Below, in pieces: positions 18,008 to 26,992 of a DNA stretch of 64,000 nucleotides. Under the pieces are notes generated by a model. It had not been told where the DNA came from. It saw only the letters and a list, made by a program, of their open reading frames with translations, and made no database searches. The translations under genes were made by a program, and so were the position numbers. Source of the DNA: Gammaproteobacteria bacterium (lineage in GTDB: Bacteria > Pseudomonadota > Gammaproteobacteria > JAADJB01); NCBI GenBank assembly GCA_013151035.1, contig JAADJB010000041.1, forward strand, positions 3,253 through 67,252. Reading direction: 5' to 3'. Numbering within the stretch: position 1 is the first letter of the stretch; each line of letters starts with the position of its first letter.

Positions 18008-19538
18008 CCCAGCCACCGCCACCCGGAGTTTCAATCAACAGACGCGCACCCTTATCAACCTTAATACTCACCTTAGCAGGCAACTCAACACCATCCAGCA
18101 AATTAACACCCACCTGACCTGCCTCACCACCCTGTAACCCCCAGGGCGAGTAGCGTCGACGTTCGGTTAACAGCGTTAACTGTGCGGGTTGTAAAAACTC
18201 ATACTCACGCACCAGTCCATCGCCGCCCCGATGTTGCCCCACACCACCTGATCCCCGGCGTAACTGATAACGCCATACCCGTAAAGGATAATTCATCTCC
18301 AGCACCTCAATCGGGGTATTCAGGGTATTGGTCATGTGCGTTTGTACCGCACTCGGACCACTGGCATTCGGCCCTGCCCCCATGCCGCCACCCAGAGTCT
18401 CATAATAGTCCCAATTAACATTATCACTACGCATGCCCATCGCCAGGTTATTCATCGTACCCTGACTTGCCGCCGGGATACGTTCAGGGATTGCCTGCGC
18501 CAGCGCGCCCAATACAACATCAACAATACGACTACTCGTTTCTACATTACCCGCCGTCACCGCAGCAGGATAACGCGCATTAACCAGACTCCCTTCCGTT
18601 GCCTTGATATCAATAGCACGAAAGCTACCCGCGCAGGCCGGGGTATAGGCTGGCATCAAACAACGAAAGACGTAATAAACCGCTGCGGCAGCCACTGACA
18701 GTGGACAATTAATATTACCGGCTACCTGCTGACTGGTCCCCGAAAAATCCACACCAATCCGTCCATCACTAATATTAATTGTTACCTCTATGCTCAGATC
18801 CTGATTGCCCATACCATCATCTTCCATCACATCACTGAAGACATAACAACCATCAGGGATGGTCGATAGACTATGACAGGCAAGGCGTTCCCCGTAGTCA
18901 TTAAGGGCATCCAGTGATTGCTGATATGGCTTATTGCCCAGTCCTGTAATCAAGCTGGACAGACGTTTAACACCGGCACGGTTGGCACTGATCTGGGCAG
19001 AAAAATCTGCCGCAGCCAGTTCAGGGTTACTGGTCGCTAAAGTAATTTTATCAAACAAGGGCTGATTCAAGACCCCCGCATGCAACAACAAAGCAGGAGA
19101 AATAACGATCCCCTCCTCATGCAATGAACAAGAGATCGGCATCGAACCGGGTGTGCTAGCACCAATATCAGCGTGATGCGCCCGATTAGCAACAAAGCCC
19201 TGACATATTCCATCAATAAACACTGGGGCAACCAGTGTAACATCGGGCAGATGCGTCCCACCCTGAAAGGGGTCATTCACAATCAACATATCGCCCTCAG
19301 CCCATTCAACAGCACGCACCAGCCCCACCATAGCATAGGCCATACTGCCCAGGTGAACCGGAATATGCGCCGCCTGGGCACACAGACTACCCTCCATATC
19401 AAAGACTGCCGTGGAGAAATCCAGCCTGTCCTTAATATTCGGTGAGACAGATGTTTGACGCAGCACCTCACCCATCTCATCACAGATAGCGGCAATACGA
19501 TTGGAGAATATACTCAGTGCAACAGGGTTTAAGGTCAT
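18003..19538 (-). CDS. hyuB: Hydantoinase B / oxoprolinase family protein
   Basis: A 511-residue protein of the HyuB family, the beta subunit type of ATP-dependent hydantoinases, 5-oxoprolinases and acetone carboxylase relatives. Family features are DRLDFSTAVFDMEGSLCAQA, NDPFQGGTHLPDVTLVAPVF, ANRAHHADIGASTPGSMP near the N-terminus and YETLGGGMGAGPNASGPSAV plus a Gly-rich RRGSGGVGQHRGGDG later. HyuA, the usual partner that carries the ATPase domain, is not adjacent on either side. It could act with a HyuA encoded elsewhere. The substrate is unknown. The gene ends inside a Family 1 repeat. Confidence 0.88.
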   Translation of the reverse strand: MTLNPVALSIFSNRIAAICDEMGEVLRQTSVSPNIKDRLDFSTAVFDMEGSLCAQAAHIPVHLGSMAYAMVGLVRAVEWAEGDMLIVNDPFQGGTHLPDVTLVAPVFIDGICQGFVANRAHHADIGASTPGSMPISCSLHEEGIVISPALLLHAGVLNQPLFDKITLATSNPELAAADFSAQISANRAGVKRLSSLITGLGNKPYQQSLDALNDYGERLACHSLSTIPDGCYVFSDVMEDDGMGNQDLSIEVTINISDGRIGVDFSGTSQQVAGNINCPLSVAAAAVYYVFRCLMPAYTPACAGSFRAIDIKATEGSLVNARYPAAVTAGNVETSSRIVDVVLGALAQAIPERIPAASQGTMNNLAMGMRSDNVNWDYYETLGGGMGAGPNASGPSAVQTHMTNTLNTPIEVLEMNYPLRVWRYQLRRGSGGVGQHRGGDGLVREYEFLQPAQLTLLTERRRYSPWGLQGGEAGQVGVNLLDGVELPAKVSIKVDKGARLLIETPGGGGWG

Positions 19539-19686
19539 GGCATTATTTTACTCGTAATCGCAGGTTTCTTAAATCAATATGAGAATTTTATTGGAGTTTA
19601 CAGCCTGATTACGTTAGAATATTACCTTACAAGATTACTAGGTCTTTATTTTTACGATAGACCCCAACATAACGGAGATAGAACAC

Positions 19687-19764
19687 GTGAACCCATTAGC
19701 ATCCATATCAGGAACCATTATCGCAGGACTGATTGTTGCCGTAATTATCGCACTGGTACTTTAA
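19687..19764 (+). CDS. Small predicted membrane peptide (25 residues)
   Basis: A GTG-started frame of 25 residues, preceded by GGAG 9 nt upstream. Apart from the first eight residues it is one hydrophobic helix (GTIIAGLIVAVIIALVL). It lies 54 nt before the PuuD-like membrane protein in the same direction, and the rest of the 280-nt gap shows no other frame. It may be a small partner subunit of that protein or an unrelated small membrane protein. There is no family match I recognise. Confidence 0.5.
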   Translation: MNPLASISGTIIAGLIVAVIIALVL

Positions 19765-19818
19765 ACACATCATTTAAACCTTAAAAATCAACTTATTATA
19801 TTAATATCAGGAGAAAAT

Positions 19819-20322
19819 ATGAATCTTTTGGAAATCGAAGTCTGGCTACATGTAATGGCCGGCATCACCTGGATTGGTCTACTTTACTACTTTAATTTCA
19901 TTCAGGTGCCTGCCATGGCAGCAGCCCTGGCTGACAAAGATGGCCCCGGACCCGCTGCCATTGCCAAATATATTGCCCCGCGTGCCTTGCTGTGGTTCCG
20001 TTGGTCAGCACTGGTTACCTGGCTCACAGGCGCAGCTGCACTGGAAGGTGTTGGCGTAGGCTTTATGAATGCGTTCACCTTCAATGGCGATGTTAGTACC
20101 ATTGTTATCGGAATCGGCGCATGGCTGGGTACCATCATGCTATTCAATGTATGGGTTCTGATCTGGCCTAACCAGAAGAAGATACTGGGCATGGTTGCAG
20201 CAAGCGATGAAGAAAAGGCTCGGGCTAAGGCCGTTGCCTTTGCCGCATCGCGTACCAACACCCTGTTGTCCATCCCTATGTTAATGTGCATGACAGGTTT
20301 TGCCCACGGTTTACCTTTCTAG
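19819..20322 (+). CDS. Urate hydroxylase PuuD-like membrane domain protein
   Basis: A 167-residue integral membrane protein with about four hydrophobic helices. It resembles the N-terminal membrane part of PuuD (urate oxidase N-terminal family): EVWLHVMAGITWIGLLYYFN, FRWSALVTWLTGAAAL, IGIGAWLGTIMLFNVWVLIW and a conserved WPNQKKILG. The histidines and tryptophans in the first helix may bind haem, as proposed for the family. The cytochrome c domain of true PuuD is absent, and no purine-degradation genes are nearby, so urate oxidation is doubtful. A strong ribosome site (AGGAG) precedes ATG 19819 and a terminator follows. Confidence 0.8.
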   Translation: MNLLEIEVWLHVMAGITWIGLLYYFNFIQVPAMAAALADKDGPGPAAIAKYIAPRALLWFRWSALVTWLTGAAALEGVGVGFMNAFTFNGDVSTIVIGIGAWLGTIMLFNVWVLIWPNQKKILGMVAASDEEKARAKAVAFAASRTNTLLSIPMLMCMTGFAHGLPF

Positions 20323-20338
20323 ATTAACCGGGGACAAA

Positions 20339-20374
20339 AAAAGGGGGCAGACCTAAGGTCTGCCCCCTTTTTTT
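20339..20374. terminator. Bidirectional terminator, Family 2 palindrome
   Basis: GGGGGCAGACCT (20343-20354) and AGGTCTGCCCCC (20356-20367) form a perfect 12-bp stem, with A-rich sequence on the left and a T-run on the right. It serves the PuuD-like gene and the convergent GGDEF-EAL gene. The core is the Family 2 palindrome with one symmetrical base change. Confidence 0.92.
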
Positions 20375-20382
20375 ATTTTTTA

Positions 20383-23343
20383 TTATCTACGATCCCTTAA
20401 CAATGCTTCAAGATCAGCAGCCGGTACTGGCAAGCTATATAAATATCCCTGCATGCAATAGCAATCATGCTGCAATAAAAATTCTTTTTGTTGCTCTGTT
20501 TCCACACCCTCTGCAATAACCGCCAACCCCATATTCTGTGCCAGGGAAATTACTGTTTTTACGATCACCACATCGTCATCATCATCGGGCAAACCATGAA
20601 TAAACAGCTGATCAATCTTTAACTTATCAATCGGTAAACGCTTGAGCTGGGACAAGGATGAATAGCCGGTACCAAAATCATCAATCGCCAGACCCACACC
20701 TAATTCCTTTATTTCTCCCAGCCGCTGTATCAGCGTATCAGAGTTTTCCATCACCTGACCTTCGGTAACCTCCAACTCAATCCATTGTGGCTGACACCCC
20801 GTATCATTTAATAACTGCTGTATACCTTCAACAAAAAATTCCTTCTGTAGCTGTTTCATCGAGACATTAAGTGCCAATACCCCTGGGTTCAAACCCTCTT
20901 CATACCAGATTCTGAACTGCGTCATTGCTGTCGTCATTACCCAATGGTCCATTGGAATGATCAGGCCCGTATCTTCTGCAAAAGATAAAAATTTGGAAGG
21001 TGAAAGCAGCCCCATATCCGGGTGAATCCATCGAACCAGCGCCTCCATACCAATAAAGTGTCCTGTTCGAACATCCACCTGCGGTTGATAATGCACAATA
21101 AATTCTTTTTTCTCCAAGGCATTACGGAAACTGGCATTCATCACGATGCGTTCAAAGGCTTTCTCGGTCATCAAGCGGGTATAAAACTGGTAGGTATTTC
21201 GACCATCATCCTTGGCTTGATACATTGCCGCATCAGCATTCTTCAGTAATACCTCTGATGAGTAACCATCATCCGGGTAAATCGCAACACCAACACTCAA
21301 AGTAATATAAAAAGGTTGATGAAATAGTTCAATAGGCTCTTCCATCGCCTTCAATAAAGTCTGCGTAATTTCTACCACCACATCATTATCAGAAATCTGA
21401 TCCAGAATAATAGTAAATTCATCACCACCAAGACGAGCAATCGAATCCGTTTGACGAATCTTCCCTTGTAAACGCCGCGCGACCTCTACCAGTAATTGAT
21501 CCCCCGCCTTATGCCCCATTGAATCATTAACCCCTTTGAAATGATCCAGATCAATAAACAAAACAGCCACTTTAGTCTTGTGACGTTGCGCCTGTTTAAT
21601 CGCCTGATTAAGACGATCATCAAATAAGACCCGATTGGGTAAGCGAGTCAGCGCATCATAGTGTGCATAATAATGAAGTTTATCCTTCTGCGCACTTAAT
21701 TCTTCCTGTACCAGACGTCGTTTCTTAATCTCCAGTGAGAGTGAAATCGCATTAACAACGGAGCGAGCAAACTCCTGTTCATCAGACTCCCAATGTCTAA
21801 CCTCCCCGGTTTTTTCATAACAGATAATACCCAAAGGCTGGCCATCATGAACAATAGGCAAGGTTAATATTGAATAGATATCAAAGGGTTTAAAATGACC
21901 TTCATTCAACTCACAACTACGCACATCATCCCGGGCATTATCAATAACCAGAATATCCCGATCCTGAATCGCCTGAAAATATTTCGGGCAATCATCTCTA
22001 TTCAGGACCAAACCACTCTCGTGCTTACGCAACTGGCTTAAATAGAGGTTCACACAAGAAAGTTTTGTTTGATCATCATTAAACAACCAGACACTGACCC
22101 GCTCCACATGCAAGGCCCTGGCTGACAACTCGGTTGCCTTCTTAATGGTCAGACTATCATCCTGATAATTGACCCTGGACCATTCCAGCAAGGCCTGCTG
22201 ATAATCAATTTTTCTATTTAATACATGTTGCACATTGAGGATATTCTCATTAACCACCTTGGCCATAACCGCTATTTCATCACGCCCTTCCACAACAATG
22301 GGGCGCGCCATCTTTTTTTCCTGATTAAGATAACGAAAGAAATCCAGCAAGCCTTCCTGAAACGAGGTAATCACTGAGGATATTGAGCGGGCAATCCCGA
22401 TACCAAAGAACAAACCCAACAAAATCGCCACCACGCTCACTAAAGACACAATCAACGCAATACTGTTACGTTTATTCGCCATGTGCTCAAGTGATGTTCT
22501 AGCGGCATAAATCGCACTAACAACCACATCATTCCCCAGGCGTTCCATCCGCGGTAAGACTTCGACAACCAACTGCTGATTGATATCAACCCATGACAAC
22601 ATAGCCTGTTCATATTTACCAGCAGACACGTAGAACATATTCAGTTTATCAAGCTCAAATGACTGATCAGACATCTTCTTGAGACGAAGCCATTCGCTCA
22701 TCATAAAGGCATAATCCCTTATAAAGTCATCAAGAATAATCTCATCAGGACTTAGCAGGTATTTTTTTTCATGTAATCGAGTGACATAAGTATACTGCCA
22801 GATATTGGAACCATTATTAATCTTCTCAATGGTTTTCTGGGTTAGGTCTTTTTTAATCTCAACTCGTTTAGATTCCACGTATTGTTGAATTTGCCAGGTA
22901 ATATATTCACCCTCGGCTGCCAGTGTATTTGCCTGCGTATTCAAATTTGTTAATAATGAAACAGCACGTAAATAGAGTGCCTTGTATTGATTCGTTGATT
23001 GACGCGTCTGTTGTATATGACTCGGCGGAAGACCGCCCTCATTCACCTCATCCAGGGTCTGGTAGATATCATCAATATACTGCAAGGCCTTTTCGTAAGA
23101 CTGATTAGCCACTTCAAGGTCATAGATAGAGCCATTGGCATTCAATCGATAGTTTTGTTCTTCCAATATTAGTTTATTGGTATAACGTTCAATCTTGGTC
23201 GCCACCATCATGCTATCCAGTTCAGCACGAATCATATTCAAGCCATCATTGGATACGAAAGACAATATCAATGAGGCAACAACACCCAAAGATGCCAATA
23301 GATAGGTTCGAGTTCTAATCGATAGTTGATTGGTAATATTCAT
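20383..23343 (-). CDS. Membrane sensor with GAF, GGDEF and EAL domains
   Basis: A 986-residue c-di-GMP enzyme. It starts with a membrane helix (YLLASLGVVASLILSFV), a long periplasmic helical sensor region to about residue 295, a second helix (IALIVSLVSVVAILLGLFFG) and a HAMP-like linker. A GAF domain follows (about 375-545). The GGDEF domain has the intact RLGGDEF and an RQTD inhibitory site five residues before it, so cyclase activity and product inhibition are both possible. The EAL domain keeps GMEALVRW, LNVSMKQL, IDDFGTGYSSL and AEGVET, the residues expected in an active phosphodiesterase. It is monocistronic and ends at a shared terminator. Confidence 0.93.
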   Translation of the reverse strand: MNITNQLSIRTRTYLLASLGVVASLILSFVSNDGLNMIRAELDSMMVATKIERYTNKLILEEQNYRLNANGSIYDLEVANQSYEKALQYIDDIYQTLDEVNEGGLPPSHIQQTRQSTNQYKALYLRAVSLLTNLNTQANTLAAEGEYITWQIQQYVESKRVEIKKDLTQKTIEKINNGSNIWQYTYVTRLHEKKYLLSPDEIILDDFIRDYAFMMSEWLRLKKMSDQSFELDKLNMFYVSAGKYEQAMLSWVDINQQLVVEVLPRMERLGNDVVVSAIYAARTSLEHMANKRNSIALIVSLVSVVAILLGLFFGIGIARSISSVITSFQEGLLDFFRYLNQEKKMARPIVVEGRDEIAVMAKVVNENILNVQHVLNRKIDYQQALLEWSRVNYQDDSLTIKKATELSARALHVERVSVWLFNDDQTKLSCVNLYLSQLRKHESGLVLNRDDCPKYFQAIQDRDILVIDNARDDVRSCELNEGHFKPFDIYSILTLPIVHDGQPLGIICYEKTGEVRHWESDEQEFARSVVNAISLSLEIKKRRLVQEELSAQKDKLHYYAHYDALTRLPNRVLFDDRLNQAIKQAQRHKTKVAVLFIDLDHFKGVNDSMGHKAGDQLLVEVARRLQGKIRQTDSIARLGGDEFTIILDQISDNDVVVEITQTLLKAMEEPIELFHQPFYITLSVGVAIYPDDGYSSEVLLKNADAAMYQAKDDGRNTYQFYTRLMTEKAFERIVMNASFRNALEKKEFIVHYQPQVDVRTGHFIGMEALVRWIHPDMGLLSPSKFLSFAEDTGLIIPMDHWVMTTAMTQFRIWYEEGLNPGVLALNVSMKQLQKEFFVEGIQQLLNDTGCQPQWIELEVTEGQVMENSDTLIQRLGEIKELGVGLAIDDFGTGYSSLSQLKRLPIDKLKIDQLFIHGLPDDDDDVVIVKTVISLAQNMGLAVIAEGVETEQQKEFLLQHDCYCMQGYLYSLPVPAADLEALLRDRR

Positions 23344-23428
23344 AGCATTTAAGTTCAGAAAACTCCCTGTGTAAAATCCATTTATTCACGCATCATCAGG
23401 CAAGTAGTGAACCTGTAGACGGGCAAAA

Positions 23429-23469
23429 GTGACATAGGTCAATTTTTTAATTAAAAGACATTTTATAAC
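23429..23469 (+). promoter_or_regulatory. Candidate FNR/ANR-dependent promoter for ccoN
   Basis: GTGACATAGGTCAA (23429-23442) resembles the FNR site TTGAT-N4-ATCAA, with both TGA/TCA half-site cores conserved. A TATAAC box lies at 23464-23469. This puts the site centre about 41 nt before the expected start at 23476-23477, the geometry of a class II FNR-activated promoter. cbb3 operons are commonly oxygen-regulated this way. The leader to ccoN would be about 170 nt. Confidence 0.45.
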
Positions 23470-23500
23470 AATAATTTCTGATAGAATATATCCTTCTGTG

Positions 23501-23526
23501 GGTCGATGACATCGTTCAAATCGACC
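23501..23526. other. Inverted repeat in the ccoN leader
   Basis: GGTCGAT (23501-23507) and ATCGACC (23520-23526) are perfect inverted 7-mers with a 12-nt loop, lying in the presumed ccoN leader. It could be an operator or an RNA hairpin. The rest of the 23344-23645 interval shows only AT-rich promoter-like sequence. Confidence 0.4.
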
Positions 23527-23645
23527 GACACACCATAACCAAAGCTCACTATTTGTAACTATAAAGGAATATTTGACTAAATTGTACGCTATTTCTGCAT
23601 ACATTGATGTCGACAATTCCCACAACAAACTTAAGGAGACTACTA

Positions 23646-25079
23646 GTGGCAACAGCACAGGTAGAAACTAGATATGATTTTGATGTCGTACGCTGGTTCA
23701 GCGTAGCAGCAGTCATATATCTCGTGGTTGGCACCCTTATTGGCTTGCTAATTGCTTCCCAACTCGCCTGGCCAGTGCTCAACTTTGATATTGCCGAGTT
23801 AAGCTTTGGTCGCCTGCGTCCACTGCATACCAATGCCGTCATCTTTGCCTTTGGTGGTTGTACCTTGATGGCAACCGCCTTCTATACCGTACAACGTACC
23901 TGCGGTACCAATCTTTGGAGTAACAAGATGGCCTGGTTCACCTTCTGGGGCTGGAATCTGGTTATTGTCTCTGCGGTTATAACCCTGCCACTGGGTCTAA
24001 CTTCAGGCAAGGAATATGCCGAGCTGGAATGGCCAATTGATATTCTGATCGCTGTTGTCTGGCTAACATTCTCGCTCAACTTTGCAATGACCATTGCTAA
24101 AAGGACAACCTCTCACATCTACGTTTCCAACTGGTTTTTCCTCAGTATGATGGTGATGATTACCTATCTGCATGTCATCAACAGTCTCGCCATCCCGGTC
24201 TCTATGTTCAAGTCCTATTCCATCTTTTCTGGTGTGCAGGATGCCATGATACAGTGGTGGTGGGGACATAATGCGGTAGGTTTCTACCTGACGGCTGGTT
24301 TCCTGGGTATTATGTATTACTTCGTGCCCAAACAGGCCAACCGTCCAATTTTCTCTTACCGTCTGTCCGTCATCCATTTCTGGGCTCTGTCTTTTGGTTA
24401 TGTATGGCTGGGTGCACATCACCTGCAATATACCGCATTGCCTGACTGGACGGGATCGATTGGTGCGGCCGTATCACTGGCGATGATTATTCCATCCTGG
24501 GGTGGCGCCATCAACGGCATGATGACCTTGTCAGGTGCCTGGGACAAGCTACGTACCGACTATGTATTACGCTTTTTGATTATGTCGCTGGCCTTCTACG
24601 CCATGTCCACCTTTGAAGGACCGGTAATGGCTGCCAAGACCGTCAATGCCTTGTCTCATTACACTGACTGGACCATTGGCCATGTACATTCTGGTGCCCT
24701 CGGTTGGGTGGCTATGGTTGCCGCCGGTGCCTTATATCACATGATAATGAAGCTATGGGATACCGAGATGTATAGCAAGAGCCTGGTTAATCTACACTTT
24801 TGGCTCGCGACCATTGGTACCGTTGTCTACATCACAGCTATGTGGGTATCCGGTATTATGCAGGGTCTGATGTGGCGTGATTACACCGAGTTTGGAACGC
24901 TCACCTATACCTTTGCTGAATCGGTAGCAGCGATGCATCCCTACTACGCCATGCGTGCAGCAGGTGGAGCTATTTACTGGCTCGGTGGTGCGGTCATGTT
25001 ATACAACACCATTATGACCATTCGTCAGGCATCTGCTCAGCCACGCATCAACGCGGCAACAGCAACGGCCCAGGCTTAA
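23646..25079 (+). CDS. ccoN: cbb3-type cytochrome c oxidase subunit I
   Basis: The 477-residue catalytic subunit of the high-affinity cbb3 oxidase, with about twelve membrane helices; it holds haem b, haem b3 and CuB. Family residues include [37 protein letters not shown] (ligand histidine), [20 protein letters not shown] (the HH pair) and the late [14 protein letters not shown] with the haem-binding histidines. GTG 23646 is chosen because AAGGAG ends 7 nt before it; an upstream in-frame ATG would add a leader covering the ribosome site. It is the first gene of ccoNOQP. Confidence 0.97.
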   Translation: MATAQVETRYDFDVVRWFSVAAVIYLVVGTLIGLLIASQLAWPVLNFDIAELSFGRLRPLHTNAVIFAFGGCTLMATAFYTVQRTCGTNLWSNKMAWFTFWGWNLVIVSAVITLPLGLTSGKEYAELEWPIDILIAVVWLTFSLNFAMTIAKRTTSHIYVSNWFFLSMMVMITYLHVINSLAIPVSMFKSYSIFSGVQDAMIQWWWGHNAVGFYLTAGFLGIMYYFVPKQANRPIFSYRLSVIHFWALSFGYVWLGAHHLQYTALPDWTGSIGAAVSLAMIIPSWGGAINGMMTLSGAWDKLRTDYVLRFLIMSLAFYAMSTFEGPVMAAKTVNALSHYTDWTIGHVHSGALGWVAMVAAGALYHMIMKLWDTEMYSKSLVNLHFWLATIGTVVYITAMWVSGIMQGLMWRDYTEFGTLTYTFAESVAAMHPYYAMRAAGGAIYWLGGAVMLYNTIMTIRQASAQPRINAATATAQA

Positions 25080-25094
25080 TGAGGAGTTAAATCA

Positions 25095-25808
25095 ATGTCT
25101 GATAAATATCATTCAACAAAATTTCAGGACAAGATTGAACGTAATGTCTTTATTATGTTCATTATGCTGGCGGTTTTGCTCTCAGTCGGTGGACTGGTTG
25201 AGATCGTCCCTTTGTTCTATCTAAAGGATACGATGGAACATAACAAGTATCCCGAGATCATGTGGGACAGACAGGCGGGGCAACCACTGTCCGACTGGCA
25301 GGCAGGCGACGGCGTTAGACCTTATACGGCACTGGAGCTCTCCGGTCGTGAGATCTATATCCGGGAGGGTTGCTACCTTTGTCATTCCCAGATGATTCGT
25401 CCATTCCGTGATGAGAATGAACGTTACGGTCATTATTCACTCGCATCAGAGTCTATGTATGACCACCCGTTCCAGTGGGGATCAAAGCGTACCGGGCCTG
25501 ATCTGGCTCGTGTGGGTGGCAAGTATTCCGATGAATGGCATCGCCAGCACATGACCGCTCCTCGCTCAATGGTGCCTGAGTCTGTGATGCCGAACTATCC
25601 CTGGTTGGCAAAGAACAAGGTTGATCCTGACAGTGCTACAGCCAATATGAAAGGCATGCGCATCGTGGGTGTCCCTTATACCAAGGCCGACATCAAGGCA
25701 GGTGCTGCCGAGGTCCGAGGCAAGACAGAACTGGAGGCGATAATCGCCTACCTGCAAGTACTCGGTACTATGGTTAAATTTGATGAGAAGATTAACTATC
25801 GTGACTGA
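25095..25808 (+). CDS. ccoO: cbb3-type cytochrome c oxidase subunit II (mono-haem cytochrome c)
   Basis: A 237-residue membrane-anchored cytochrome c. An N-terminal helix ([20 protein letters not shown]) precedes the periplasmic domain with one haem motif CYLCHSQ, followed by [19 protein letters not shown] and a distal Met in [10 protein letters not shown]. It passes electrons from CcoP to CcoN. It is 15 nt after ccoN with GAGGAG as ribosome site, and its end overlaps ccoQ by 8 nt. Confidence 0.96.
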   Translation: MSDKYHSTKFQDKIERNVFIMFIMLAVLLSVGGLVEIVPLFYLKDTMEHNKYPEIMWDRQAGQPLSDWQAGDGVRPYTALELSGREIYIREGCYLCHSQMIRPFRDENERYGHYSLASESMYDHPFQWGSKRTGPDLARVGGKYSDEWHRQHMTAPRSMVPESVMPNYPWLAKNKVDPDSATANMKGMRIVGVPYTKADIKAGAAEVRGKTELEAIIAYLQVLGTMVKFDEKINYRD

Positions 25809-26007
25809 TTTAAAAGACTACTTACACACCGACTGGGCCTCCATGACAGTCAATGACTGGATTGGCGTGACGATGACTGTTGTTGTCTTCATCATGATGA
25901 TTTGGGCATACGTTTATACCTTCCACCCCAAAAACCGTGACAGACTGGAAGCACAACGCTACATACCATTCGAAGAAGATGATTTCCGTAATGGAGAAGA
26001 AAAATGA
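25801..26007 (+). CDS. ccoQ: cbb3-type oxidase subunit CcoQ
   Basis: A 68-residue single-helix protein ([21 protein letters not shown]) ending in a charged cytoplasmic tail. CcoQ stabilises the cbb3 complex. GTG 25801 is used, which overlaps the end of ccoO by 8 nt; longer starts would extend into ccoO. Its stop overlaps the ccoP start by 4 nt (ATGA), so the four subunit genes are translationally coupled. Confidence 0.9.
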   Translation: MTDLKDYLHTDWASMTVNDWIGVTMTVVVFIMMIWAYVYTFHPKNRDRLEAQRYIPFEEDDFRNGEEK

Positions 26008-26846
26008 GTGAAAAGAATCCGTTCCCTAATGAGAAAAATTCCGGGCATGTCTGGGATGACAATTTACGCGAACTATTAAATGAGCCTCCTACCTGGTGGC
26101 GCATCGGCTTCCATCTGAGCTGGATCCTGGTGATTGTCTACACCTTGGTATACCCTTCCTGGCCGATGCTGACGACTCATTACAAGGGTATGACCGGCTG
26201 GACATCCATCGGTGAATATCGAGAAGACATGAAGGATCTTAAAAAAATACGCGCCAAATATGAGGATAAGCTACCCAATATGTCAGCGGCTGCCATTCTT
26301 GCCGATGAGGAACTATCCAACTACTCAGTTTCTGCTGCCAAGGTACTATTCGGCGATAATTGCTCTGCCTGTCATGGTGCCGGTGGTTCAGGTAACATCG
26401 ACTATCCAATACTGGCCGATGATGACTGGCTATACGGTGGCACCATCGAAAATATAGTACAAACCATCAGCTATGGTCGTAAGGGCTTCATGACCGCACA
26501 GGCTAGCACCTTGTCTGAAACAGAAATTGATGAGCTGGCCACTGCCATTTACAGTGGTAACCCAACATCAACATCCCTGTTTACAGAAAAGGCCTGTTTC
26601 GCCTGTCATGGAATGGATGCCAAGGGTATGCACGCCATGGGTTCTGCTAATCTGACCGATGGTATCTGGCGTTTTGCAGCAAAGGATCAGCTTGCCAGCA
26701 TCAAATACACCATTAAACACGGTATCAACGATACCAGCGACCCCAAGACACGTAATGCAGAGATGCCCGTATTTGGTAGTAAGCTGGACGAAAATGATAT
26801 CAAGAAACTAGCAGTATACGTCCACAAGCTCGGTGGTGGTCAATAA
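26004..26846 (+). CDS. ccoP: cbb3-type oxidase subunit III (di-haem cytochrome c)
   Basis: A 280-residue electron-entry subunit. It has an N-terminal cytoplasmic part, one strong membrane helix (GFHLSWILVIVYTLVYPSW) and two cytochrome c domains with CSACHG at about residues 125-130 and CFACHG at about 203-208. Distal methionines are probably in GFMTAQ and AEMPVFG. The length and order agree with CcoP, including the KYDxxxPxM-like linker. A hairpin region follows and separates it from ccoG. Confidence 0.96.
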   Translation: MSEKNPFPNEKNSGHVWDDNLRELLNEPPTWWRIGFHLSWILVIVYTLVYPSWPMLTTHYKGMTGWTSIGEYREDMKDLKKIRAKYEDKLPNMSAAAILADEELSNYSVSAAKVLFGDNCSACHGAGGSGNIDYPILADDDWLYGGTIENIVQTISYGRKGFMTAQASTLSETEIDELATAIYSGNPTSTSLFTEKACFACHGMDAKGMHAMGSANLTDGIWRFAAKDQLASIKYTIKHGINDTSDPKTRNAEMPVFGSKLDENDIKKLAVYVHKLGGGQ

Positions 26847-26860
26847 GCACTCGGTGTAAG

Positions 26861-26884
26861 CCGGGTTAGCATAACGTAACCCGG
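26861..26884. repeat. Hairpin CCGGGTTA/TAACCCGG
   Basis: CCGGGTTA (26861-26868) and TAACCCGG (26877-26884) form a perfect 8-bp stem just after ccoP. Its sequence is like common dispersed intergenic palindromes, but no second copy is present in this window. Confidence 0.6.
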
Positions 26885-26907
26885 TAGCTGTTCATCAACA
26901 TCGTAAA

Positions 26908-26937
26908 ACAAGATCGGGGCTTCGGCCCCATTCTTGT
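26908..26937 (+). terminator. UUCG-loop hairpin after ccoNOQP
   Basis: ACAAGA (26908-26913) pairs with TCTTGT (26932-26937), and GGGGC/GCCCC encloses a TTCG tetraloop inside. It is very stable but the T-run is weak, so it may end or attenuate ccoNOQP transcription before ccoG. Confidence 0.6.
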
Positions 26938-26992
26938 CTATTAGCACTTACTAATATATAATATTGCCTTCTGGTCGAGGCAAGGAATATTA

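Noticed and set aside
19819-20322. Urate oxidation function for the PuuD-like protein
   Set aside because: The cytochrome domain is missing and no purine degradation genes are nearby, so only the membrane-domain similarity is reported.
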